64,000 nt of DNA from Cristatella mucedo (lineage: Eukaryota; Bryozoa; Phylactolaemata; Cristatellidae). The position numbers and the translations under genes are program-made. Below, one piece after another: positions 10,935-21,800 of the stretch (positions are counted from its first letter, which is position 1; each line of letters begins with the position of its first letter). The DNA is taken from contig WPIO01000069.1 in the NCBI GenBank assembly GCA_009760855.2, positions 892,501-956,500 on the forward strand, read 5' to 3'. Under the pieces are notes generated by a model. It was not told where the DNA came from. It worked only from the letters and a program-made list of their open reading frames with translations, and searched no databases.

Positions 10935-12574
10935 CTTTCGGGCATCGGGCACCACGCTGACTGACGCATGCACTATCCATTTTCTCCTAGTTTGCACGAT
11001 TCGTTTTTTCATGGTGTCAGATCTCGAATTGGTAAAGAAGCTACGCGGGGCCTTGCATTCTACTCGGTTGGTTCTGAACTCAAAAAGCCGCCAGCCTGCT
11101 TGCACGCTCTCCGAAGCCGAATCATGGGCAGTTCGCTGCATCCCTCCTCCTGCTGCACACCAGACTCTTAGGATGCTCACACATGAAAATGTAGGGAAAC
11201 GCCTAATCTAACCAATATTAGTGAAAGCGTCGGTCCAGAATGGCGCGAGCTAAGCTACACTGTGTCTCACTTTAAAACCAATGCATCAGTTACGGCGAGC
11301 CAAATTGTTCACTGCTACGGTAGCTAGCAGCATATCGCATGCGACCCCGACGGGGCAGGGCTCCACCGATTAATCTAGGTATATTTGCATTTTAATTAAA
11401 TCATATATATATATATATATAATTCCTTATTCATTTGTATGGCGACATAAGAGGACTGAATTCCTGTTCAGGCGCTTCATGTATCTGTTGGCTACCGAGT
11501 GTGTACCATAAGCCGCTTAGGCTGTGAGCACTCAGCTATAAAAAACTCTCCTGCGTAACACCCACATAGTCTTTGCGGCTTTGTGGAGCTACAAAAGGAG
11601 ATACGTTGCATGACATTATGTATGCCGTCGGGCTCGAGCCCACGATCTGAGACATCAATTCATCTACCTTGACCTTGATTTGAGGCGAGTACCTCTACTA
11701 CTGGGCCAAGCCTGTGTGGCAACAAGCACAACGACCACTACTCTCCTGCTGCCGACTATGGTTAATACTTTTCAGCGGTCCTGAGCTGCTACTTCAATGC
11801 TACTCACCACATCTAATGCTCTCCTGACTCTACTATGCTTCAAACTTTCTCTTTTTTCGTGAGGCGAAGTCTGTTGGCAACCGAATGCTTACCGAAAGCC
11901 GCTTAGGCTGTGAGTGTTCTATACAAAACTCTCCTGCGTGACACCCACATGGTCTTTATGACTTTGTGGAGTTACAGACGGAGATACATTACATTACGTT
12001 ACATTACAAATGAGAGAGGAATGTCGCAAACATCCGCCACGGACTCGGCATGCCTGCCGCTACCAAATGGTGGTTGGTTGGCTCGGCAGCCAGCAGCTCA
12101 CCATAATTCCGGGAAGCAATGGAGCAAAGGCATGCGAATCGGTGACGGCAATCTTTTGGCTTCTTTGATGTAAGGCCGTTAATCACAGCTTGTTTATTCG
12201 TACGAGTCGATGGACGTCGTGAAAAACATTAATGACGGTCCATCTACGGCACCTCCAAACTATGAATGCAGTCTCCAACCCAGGTGGCACGCCCGTAGGG
12301 CTGGCTGAGGCAATGGCGTGAGCAGGCCAGTGCCAGCAATAATTTGTAATGTTCAAATGGAACTTAAACAGTAAGCCTTTCCTAAAAGAAGAACTATGAT
12401 TAGCTGCTAGGTTGTAGCTATATTCCTGTTAGCCCTTTAATGTCTCCTAAACTAGCTTAAATCGTCCTCGAAATCTAAACCTCGATCCACGAGAAGAAAA
12501 CCCAAAAAACCAAACATTAATTTTTAAATAAAAACCAAACATTCTCTGCGAATGCAATCGCACTGAGCATTCAG
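10934..12574. repeat. 1.64-kb segmental duplication, copy 2
   Basis: Same content and orientation as 3810-5453, including the SINE-1/LINE-B nest. It differs by a 2-bp shorter (AT)n run, a handful of scattered substitutions and a dense cluster of about 17 differences at 11767-11962. It is followed by a short unmatched filler (12575-12581) and then the second 65-bp direct repeat, which marks this copy as the inserted one. Confidence 0.95.
11733..12008 (+). mobile_element. LINE-B 3' fragment in duplication copy 2
   Basis: Counterpart of 4612-4887 but with clustered divergence. It ends in the same (TTACA)n-type tail. Confidence 0.8.
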
Positions 12575-12581
12575 CAATTAG

Positions 12582-12646
12582 CACTGGGCCGGCGGCCATG
12601 CAAGTCTTGGAAGCTTCAACGAGTGCAGGCCTTAGCCAGAAATATG
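12582..12646 (+). repeat. 65-bp direct repeat, right flank of duplication copy 2
   Basis: Identical to 10870-10934. It is followed by a GGC-rich stretch that would have been contiguous with the left copy's upstream sequence before insertion. Confidence 0.95.
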
Positions 12647-13119
12647 GCGGCGGCGGCCGGAAGAGAAGTAGCGCCTGCAGCTTCCCGATGCTCTACCGCT
12701 TAAAAGCTCGATGCTCCTCATTCAGAGCGGTTAAACCACGGACGAAAATGCGGCCGCGCAGTTGGTGAATCTCAACGCACGATATGTATATCTGTGGATT
12801 CTTGCAACGGCAGCGAGTAAAAAAGCAGTTCAATTAACAAAACTCCAAGTTCCCGTGAATGAGGCTGAGCGAGAGACGCGGTTGCTGTATATAATTGGAA
12901 GGTGATAGATGATGAGAGAAAGGAGGCGTTTAAATTGAACGATTGATTAAAAAAATGAATTAAGAAGCCAAGACGAATGTAGAGACCTAAAGAGACATGG
13001 AGTTTTGAAGATGGTACAGTAGAAGCAGAGAACATACACCACGAGCGCTCACAATGAGGCCAAATTCAGACTCGTATTCACCGGATGAATTGTTTTCGTT
13101 AAAGCTCTGCCGCTTCACG
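12647..13119. other. Intergenic stretch, nothing recognised
   Basis: Short GGC-rich start, then mixed sequence without a repeat family or exon I can support. Confidence 0.4.
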
Positions 13120-13548
13120 ACAAAAGTAATAGTAATAACAATAATAAAAATAGTAAATGTTACGAAGCGCCTTCAGAAAACTCAATCTCTTCCTAGGCGT
13201 TTTAAAATTGCTGCAAAGGAAGCACGATCTAATGGCTAGTAGTAGCATGCTCAATAACTAACATGATTAAGGGCGATATGCACAGGATAAACATGGAAGT
13301 ATGTTTAGTGGCAGCATGCACAGTTTCAGCTAGCATAAGCATATAAAGGACAAATCGCAGGGGCCTACTGCATACTGTGATAGATACATGCGTTTTTAGT
13401 TTCTGTTTATATGCGATCGAGTCAGGAGCTGTAGTGACGCAAGTCAGGAGTGAGTTTAAGGCTTTGGGAGGATACGAACTAAGGGCACGCTAGCCAAAAA
13501 ATTTGAGGTTGGTACGAGGTATAGGTAAACAGTTAGTTTCTAACAAGG
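13120..13548 (-). mobile_element. LINE-A 3' fragment
   Basis: Minus-strand LINE-A 3' end (ATAATAAAAATAGTAAATG, GAAGCGCCTTCAGAAAACTC) through the C-terminal coding remnant near 13440-13545. Decayed. Confidence 0.75.
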
Positions 13549-15299
13549 TATTGGGTTAGAGTACTGCAGGGGAAAAGTACTTGATACCGGCGGCCGCAAT
13601 TTGGTTCAGCTCTTGGTAGCTTCCGGGCTCTTCCGTCGCCAGATAAGTGGGATTGAGCAAACATATAGCTGACCATTGCTTTACCTTGCTTTTGCAATTT
13701 TTCAATTCCCACGCGAACAAATTGAGCAAAAAACAGCTGTGAGCCAAACATTTGCTGCCTAGACGGATGCAGTATTTCAATTTTCTTTTGTTTTGAGTGA
13801 GAAATTTGCAAGCGACGTCCGTAGAGGGCAACCAAATGGCATTAGCCTCTTTCATATTCAATACTATATGAGTGAAAGAATAGCATAGCCAATCAATGAA
13901 TAGCACGATTGATTTGATTAGGAAGACCCGAGGTTTGTGCGACGAAAGAGGCCGACTCCGCTAAATTAGTTTAGCGAGCTATCAAACGAACCAACGCACG
14001 GCCTTGATTCTGGATGGGAGTAGCAGTTTGCTGTGCTTTGGTTCATAATTCAGGAGCCGTCTTAGTTGCTTAGAATCGCTGATGCAAGTGACTTAATCGG
14101 GCGTATAACTGAGAGAAAAGTCAAAACGAGATGTTTGGCACGACGTGACTATAGTTTTTTGTCCTGTAGTAAGCCATTATTAGATACTGACATTGCAATC
14201 GGACACTTCAGGTGCGTCGAGCTTTAAGGAGTCTGTGGCGACTACTGATTATTCAAAAGGCGTGCCGGCCTTTTCACCCAATATAATTTAGAATATCAGT
14301 TCATGAAATTTAGTAATTTGCTTACGTAGCCACGTAATTACGAATGTAAACGCTGTGGAAACAGTCTACCAGTGGAAAGGGTGCAAATGAAAAGCGCGAC
14401 CGGGACAGTCAGTTTCAGTTGGGGTCTAGCGTGCGGGTAAGCTATTACGGCTGAGCCTCTGCCGGCTATATGCTTATTCGCAGTGCATTTAATTTTCAAA
14501 CTGAATAATAAGGCCTAGAGACTTTTTGCTTGTGCGCGCTTGTCCTTAATGTCCGTCGCATCTCGTCCGTCAGCTTCAACATCAACGCAAGCGCTTCTGC
14601 ACGAGCGGAGAAAACCTGAAAACGAGTGCTTCCTTTCTGTAAGTCATACCGAGATTTTTGCGATGATTGGTATCGCCACACAACGAAAGTTCAACGTCAG
14701 GCCATCTAAGAAGCACGCCCGAACGTTTTAATGAACGCAAGAGCGACGAAAGCGACGCAAAGAAGCAAAAAAAGGGACAGAAGCTGAAGCGAGAGTTGAA
14801 GCGAGAGCGGGCTTCTGAGCGTGAATAGCGGGAGCTCCATTATTCTCGATCATTCTCGAAGGCACGATGACTGAGCTAGAAAGTTATTCGTCGGCACAAA
14901 CCAAATAGAGCATACGTTGTAGTTTCGGGTGTGTTCGCGTGTGTTTAGATTAAATCCAGTGGTAAAGAAACTGCTAAACGCATGTAACTACTTTTTTAGT
15001 AAGAGCGAATCGGACTGAGAATTGTCTGCGGCAGGTTCCAAGTGCAAGAGTTGTGGCTATCGTCCAGATCTGTACTTGTTTAGCTTTCAATCGCTGCTGC
15101 TCGTGGAGCTCATGTTCAAGAATTATAAATTTAAATAAACAGCCAACGTAGAGCTACATGCAAGCGACCAATCTCGAACAGTAAACTTTGGAAATTATCA
15201 ATGCAATTCTGTTAATAGACGATAGTTACAGGTGATAGACACAATAACACGTCCACGACGCTGCCAAGAGCTACGAAAAATCTTTAATAGATAAAAATA
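13549..15299. other. Intergenic stretch, nothing recognised
   Basis: AT-leaning sequence with short frames up to about 116 codons (13533-13906 minus) that show no domain or signal I recognise. No repeat family was identified. Confidence 0.35.
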
Positions 15300-16065
15300 A
15301 CAATAACTTATAACAATAACAATACACTTTATATAGCTCTCTCAGAGAACTCAGTTCCTTTCCTCAGGCACTTTTCATTTGCTGCAAAGAAAGCAAGATT
15401 GAACGGTTGCTGGCAGCCTGATCGATGACAACAAGCATACCATGCTTAGGGTGACATGCACCGAGTCAGCATGCAAATAAATTATGCTTAGCGGTAGCAT
15501 GCACAGTAATGTAATGTAATGTATCTCCGTCAGTAACTCCACAAAGTCATAAAGACCATGTGGGTGTTACGCAGGAGAGTTTTGTATAGCGCACTCACAG
15601 CCTAAGCGGCTTTTGGTACGCATTCGGTAGCCAACAGACTTCGTCTCACGCAACAAAGAGAAAGTGGGAAGCATAGCAGAGTTAGGAGAGCAGTTGAGGT
15701 AGTGAGTAGCATAGAAGTAGCAGTTCAGGACCGCTGAAAAAGATGTGCCATAGTCGGCAGTTGGAGAGTAGATGTCGTTGCGTAAGAATTGTGGAAGCGA
15801 GTTCCACAGTCTAGGACCTGCAGAGCTCAAGCTTCTGTCGCCAACTGTCTTTAAGCGGAGGAATGGGAGCGCTAATTTATTATCCACACAGGACCTGACG
15901 GCGCGAACAGGCTGAAACTGATGCAGCAGTTCAGCTAGGTACGAAGGAGCCAAGCCGTGGCGGGCCCTGTGGGTCAGCGTAAGAGAGTCAGCAAGCATAA
16001 GCACGTAAAGGAAGAATCAAATCGACCCACTAAATGCTGTGGTTAATAGATGCGCTTTTATTTTC
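15300..16065 (-). mobile_element. LINE-A 3' region split by LINE-B
   Basis: 15300-15509 is the LINE-A 3' end and 15986-16065 continues it (AGCATAAGCACGTAAAGGAA, CCCACTAAATGCTGTGG). A LINE-B copy at 15510-15985 interrupts it, so LINE-B moved after this LINE-A copy was in place. Another LINE-A copy begins at 16066. Confidence 0.8.
15510..15985 (-). mobile_element. LINE-B copy, C-terminal RT remnant and 3' end
   Basis: The minus-strand frame (15567-16004) contains LTHRARHGLAPSYLAELLHQ and SAGPRLWNSLPQFLRN, the C-terminal signature of L2/CR1-group reverse transcriptases. The 3' terminus has a (TTACA)n-type tail (TAATGTAATGTAATG on the plus strand). Truncated at its 5' end. Confidence 0.85.
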
Positions 16066-17225
16066 TTAATAATAATAATAATAATTCACTTGATAAAGCG
16101 CCCTCAGAGAACTTAATCTCTCTCTAGGCTCTTCTTATTCAATATGATCAAGTCAGGAGACGGCACGACTCAAGTTGGAAGTGAGTTCCAGGCATTGGGA
16201 GCATAAGAACTAGAGGCACAGTTTCAAAAGAATTTGAAGTTCGTACGAAGTTTAGTAGACGATTAGATTCCGAAAAGCCGGCGGGACGATGCTTTGCCTA
16301 GTGGGGAATACATCTCTGATAGGTAGGCTGGAGCCAAAGAATGAAAGGACCTAAAAGTGAGTGACACAACCTTGGAGTCGATGAGTTGCTTGACTGGGAG
16401 TGAGTGCTGGTTGGCAAGAGGTGGTGTGATGTGGCAACTGCGAAGCTCACGACAGACAAGCCTATCTGTAGAGTTTGGCAGCAGCTGTACGCCCCTTAGT
16501 GCATGGGCCGGTAGACCAGTAACCTGTGGATTACAGAAATCAAGAGGGGATGTCAAAAATGCATGGATCAATTTAGATATGTTATCCCTGTCTAAGCAAG
16601 CCCGAAATTTCAGCAATGTTATGTAGCTGAAAGTAGGCAGACTTGACTGTGGAGCTGATGTGGTCGTCTGATGAAAGGTCACTTCGGATCATGACACCTA
16701 GATTTCGTGCAGATTCAACAGGAGATTTGCTGGAAGAGCCGATTGTGAGCATTAACCTTTCCAATTTTTGAATCGCTCTTGGTTTTCCCATAGCATGTAT
16801 ATTGATTTGTATCAATCACAATTGTATTTTAGAAATTTTTCTCCCATCCACGAGCAGATGTCATCAATACAGGCAGCAAGGGAGTTGAGAGAACTTGAAG
16901 CTCTGGAGGGCTCAGAGGGATCAAAGCAAAAGTATAACTGAGTGTCATCTGCATAGAGGTGACAGCTTAGATTGCCCATGGCAAACGCAACGGCTAAAGG
17001 AAGATTATAAGCCGTGAAAAGAATGGGACCAAGCACAGAGCCCTGAGCTAACCCGTACATCATTAGTTTCTCGGATGATCTGCGTCAATTCGCATCGATA
17101 CTCTTTAGTCTCCGACTGAGATAGGACCTGAACCGTTGCAGTACAGTGCCAGTGATGCCCAGGAGAGACGAGAGGCACTCAAGAACAACTTGGTCATCGA
17201 TAACATCAAAAGCTGCCAATAGATA
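16066..17225 (-). mobile_element. LINE-A copy with reverse transcriptase core
   Basis: On the minus strand, from 5' to 3': AFDVIDDQVVLECL-like text near 17215-17170, GSVLGPILF and YADDTQLYFCFDP (RT catalytic YADD, within 16812-17063), then MGKPRAIQKLERL and HSLPVKQ C-terminal motifs, and the 3' end with (ATT)n at 16066-16080. The coding region is broken into several frames (16263-16682, 16582-16815, 16812-17063). Part of the C-terminal and 3' UTR region is deleted near 16138. Confidence 0.85.
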
Positions 17226-18154
17226 ACCGAGAAACGATGGGGCTTATCATTTATATATTCTTAGGTCCGGATGCCATCACATATACTTTACCATAGACTG
17301 CTGGAAGTACACAGCTTACCAACTCAGTCATTTTAGAAATTTAGAATGCTCAACTTCAAGAACACCTCTATAGGGAGGGTAAAGCATCGTGTATAAGCAC
17401 GAATTCGCCGCATTACGACGAACGCTCTCCCACGATCTCTCGACGACCTCGATTCGTTTGCTGCACGTGACCGATCGCTGTCATGCGGCTGACGCCAAGG
17501 TACTCTCCGTGAAATTGCAGTGGGGCACCGGCGTCGCTTTAAATCTACGCTCTGATTATACTGCTGCAAAAAGTCTCGGGGCTGCTGAGCAGCTGAGCGC
17601 TGCCCTCTTAGCTCACACCGAAAAGAGGCGATATAAGCTGCAGTGGCGTACTTCCGGTCCACCGCTGGGATGCTGGAAAAAATATCGACTGCTAGCTCTT
17701 TGCACACCCAGCGAACCAGAAAGAGCCGGTTGACTTGTGCTCCTCGCAGGGCCTCTTGCTGGCTGGCGCAAGCGCTAAAAGGCAGTGGTTGCGGTTCGTC
17801 TTTCACGAGTCTTTCCATAGAACCGTAGAGCCCTAATGACCGAACCTTCACTTTAACGACCACGCCTCCCCCTTTGCACAATTTGACTATGGAAGAGGGA
17901 CGCGAAGGAAAAAAAGAGTGGTTCCTGGAAATAGCTTTTGCCTAATGATGCAATGCTTATGATGAAACGCCCATCAGATGGGGGAAAATCGCTGCCCCTC
18001 CCCAGCACTTGACTGCTGTATTGCGTGACTCTATAATGACTCAGCATCGTCCAACCCTATAGATTTACTCGCAGTCAGCATAGGCAAGCCGCGTTGCTAC
18101 TTTTGCGAAACCACGGCAGAGCATCCGTGCTGCAGTCGCTCTTGGGGCCACACG
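17226..18154. other. Upstream region of receptor gene A
   Basis: 17390-17830 is visibly GC-richer. A 182-codon minus-strand frame (17333-17881) has no domain I recognise. The last few hundred bases should hold the gene A promoter and 5'UTR; a CCTATAGATT element near 18055 is only a weak TATA candidate. Confidence 0.3.
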
Positions 18155-18308
18155 ATGGACGCGCTGCGATTTATGATGCCGATGGCGGCGGCGGCTGCTG
18201 CTGCCCTCTGCGTCTCACTGCCGAGCTTCTCGCTGGCACAGAGCTGGACCGAACTGGACTACTATGACTGCTTGAAGGAGAGCTTGAACTGCAGCTCCGG
18301 CGACCAGC

Positions 18309-18342
<34 letters not shown>

Positions 18343-18584
18343 CCGCTGCGAGTGCAGCAGCAGCTGTCACTACTTCGCCAGCTGCTGCGCAAGTGAAGTG
18401 CAGCCTCGCAACGGCAGCGTTGGGTCCGCCAGTCGGCCGCTGCCGAAGGAGCTGTATTACTGCGCCCAAACTCGCTACGGTCTCGGGCCTGTCTACGTCG
18501 TCAGCAAATGTCCCAGAACCAGTAGCTCGGCACGGGCGTTGGTAGAGCTATGCAACATGAGCCTGGAGCAGCGCCACTACTTGG
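18155..18584 (+). CDS. Gene A exon 1 (signal peptide and SMB domain)
   Basis: ATG at 18155. The exon ends at TTGG|GTAAGA (GT at 18585), phase 1, the same phase as gene B exon 1. It encodes the Ala-rich signal peptide and SMB cysteines, including RCECSSSCHYFASCC, then the shared VYVVSKCP motif. The 30-bp pure CAG run (18311-18340) lies between the second and third SMB cysteines; gene B has only three Gln there. Confidence 0.88.
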
Positions 18585-18737
18585 GTAAGAGACGGCCAAT
18601 ATCTTCGATTCGCGGTTAGCGTGATGCCAAAGCCAGCTGATCGCTTTCGCGGGTAAATGATCGAGGTACAGATAGAAGCGCAGAAGAATAAAACAACAGA
18701 TAGAAAGCTCTGGAAAAATAAAGAGAAATAGCGAGAG

Positions 18738-18804
<67 letters not shown>

Positions 18805-21800
18805 AAATAAGAATGGAGTGCGAAAGAAATTTTAGATGGGATGTAAGGACGAGAAAGGAGACAGAGAAAAGAGAGATGAGAGTGACGAAGAAAAGGAGAA
18901 ACAAAAGAGGTCGGTTATAGGAAGAATGGAAGGTTGTGGAAAGGGGAGAGAGGTTTTTTACAAATTTAAATTGAAAAGTAAACCCGACAGGCTTTTTACT
19001 TTATTTACTTCACTGTGTGCATATTAATTTGATCAGGTATAAGTTCGGCAATAGTGAATGTTTTCATAAACCAATTGAAATGCGTCATTTCCAATATGTC
19101 GTGACGTAAATAGCATTGGAAGAGGTCTAGTTCTACTTGCATTTTATGTAAATGTCGTTTCATTATCATTTTTATTTTTAAGAAACACCTAGTACGGCCA
19201 TTATCCGAAAGATAAATTAAAAATCAAATTACAGTCGTCAGTGCAATGTATTTAAGACCCTTAGGTGCCGCCACGGAATCGCGTTTGCTGTAGATACTTG
19301 CGGTGTGCAAGCGCGGCTTTCTTTGCTATGTTCACATTGTCGAACGCTCGCTTGTTTTAAGTTAACGGGGATTGGTAGCTATCGAACCCGCTATAATAAT
19401 AACAATAATAATTATAATGCACTTGATAAAGCGCCCTCAGAGAACTCAATCTCTTTCTAGGCGCTTTACACTTGCTGATGTTCTATTCCATTCGCTCTCC
19501 AGCAGCTGTGCAGCAGTTTGTCTCACTTCTACAGCATTTCTGGGAGAAGAAGATAAGGCTGTGAATACGTGAAACGCCCGCAGGTCTTCATGAGCAACGA
19601 TAACTTGGCATTAAATCATGACGCACTGCCGAGAGGAGTGTATCCAATGTTCCATCGCTGGGCAATCGCTGCCACCAGCTTCTTCCTTCCTGCACGCCAC
19701 TAAGGAAAGCCTAACAATCGTGGTCGCATCGACTTCTGCAGACCAGGGTCTGTAGAAGTCAACGCACAGCCATTACTAACAGTTCGATTTTCCTTTCTCT
19801 ACAGAATATATAAAGCACTCATAAATAGATTAAATTCTCTGAGGGCGCTGTATAAATGTATTTTCATTATTAAACTGATAATTTAACCCATGTATAACCA
19901 AATATAAGCTAAATAATACGGTGGGGCTCGGAGGGTGACTCGAAGGGTGGATTACTCAAGGGTGACTTGACTCGAAGGGGTTGTGGGCGTAGAATGAGAG
20001 AGCAGGCCGAGAGGACTGGGATGCATGAATTAAAGGCACTGAATTACTGGCCCGAGGGGGGCACGGAGATGGCAGAGAGAAGACCACGAGGCTGCTACTG
20101 CAGTTACCATACTTTTATAGTAATTTAATTTATTAAACTTTAGTCACAAAATTCTTTAATGACTAGTTTTTCTGGGATACTCGAGTGTTATGGGCTCTAA
20201 TGATAGCTTTGCTGACCCCTAATCTGTAGACGTAGACTTGACGAAAATTAGTACACTTCCCTTGGTAATAATAATATGGATAATAATGCATTTAAAAAAT
20301 AGCGCTCTGAGATAATCCAATCTCTTTCTAGGTACTTTACATCTGCTGAAAAGAAAGCACGATCAAACGGTTAGCTGCAGCGTGCTCAATAAACAACAAG
20401 AATAATAGAATTAGGGGTGGCATGCAGAGGGTCAGCATGCAAGTTAGTGGCAACATGCACAGTGTCAGCACGCATAAGCAAATAAAGAATAGATAGATGC
20501 GTCTTCATTTATTTTTAAATGTGGACAAGTCAGGAGATGTGGCGACGCAAGTCGGGAGTGAGTTTCACGCTCTGGAAGCATACAAACTAAAGGCACGGTC
20601 TCCAAAGGATTTGAGATTTGTACAAGGTATAGGTAAACAGTTGGATTCCGAAAAGCTTGTCTAACACTGCCGCCTGCGCAGGAGATCCAGCATCCCGAAG
20701 CGATGAATCTCCGTCTGTGACTCCACAAAGCCACAAAGGCTATGTGGGTATCGCGCATATCAGTGCTCCGCAATGACACGCCGAATACGTCCCTAGCGGC
20801 AACATGTCAAGCTCTAAGGCAAATTTACATTCGCTCTTGTGTATGTGCTGTTTGTGCGGGCGACTGGGTGCATCTGTGAGTGGCTGCACTCATGCCAGCT
20901 CATGTTGATGTGTGAAGCGGCATATTCGCGAGAGCTTCAAGCGAGATTCGAGCACATTTAAGTGCACTCATTGGCATTTGGTCCATCGTGCTGCTCCTAA
21001 AAGTTCATGATGAAAGATGTTGTTATGGCTCAGTCAACGAATTCTTTAGCTACACCTCATATGAACATGGAATTTTTTGGAGGCCATGCCTTTAGTTCTA
21101 AACTCCCAAAGCCCGGATGCCACTACCGTCTGACCTCACGACATTCCCTGACTTGACGACGTTTAAAAGAAGCTCTAAAGAATTTATTTGTCAAAGCATT
21201 TAGTGGATCTCTGTGATTCGCACTTGGTGTGCTTATGGGTGCTGACATTGGGCATGCTGCCAATAGCTGTATGCATATGCTGACCCTGTGCATGTCACCA
21301 TCAATCTCGTTATCGTCGCTAAAATATTTATTGGGCATGCTACAAGTAACCATACAATCCTGCTTAGTTTATAGCATATGTAAAGTGTCTAGAGTGAGAT
21401 TAAGTTATACTAAGAGCCCTATACAAACGTTGAGTAAGAATAATTATCCTCGTAATTTAAAAACATCGAAGTCTTCGGCAATATATCGCCGAGTCAACAG
21501 GGTAAAAAACAGCATGACTTCGAATCCAGTAGATGACGTACCAACTATCAAAAAGCTAGAGCTCTGGGGCGCGCTCCTGGTAGGCAGTTCTGCCTTAATG
21601 GCATAAGCAGTAAGCCTACCATCCTAGAGCAGTGTAAAAGAGCGGACCCAATAGCCGAGACCAGGATGCCGGATGCATTCGGCCGGTGTCATCGACACTG
21701 GTTGGCTTCACTGCTAAATACAGCGAGCGGACGGTTGAGGCTTCCTGCACAATCCTCGAGCGAGATTCTGCAGCTCAAGTGTTTTCAGTCGCACAGAAAC

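Noticed and set aside
17333-17881. A 182-codon minus-strand ORF upstream of gene A
   Set aside because: No recognisable domain and basic, low-information composition in a GC-rich patch. More likely chance.
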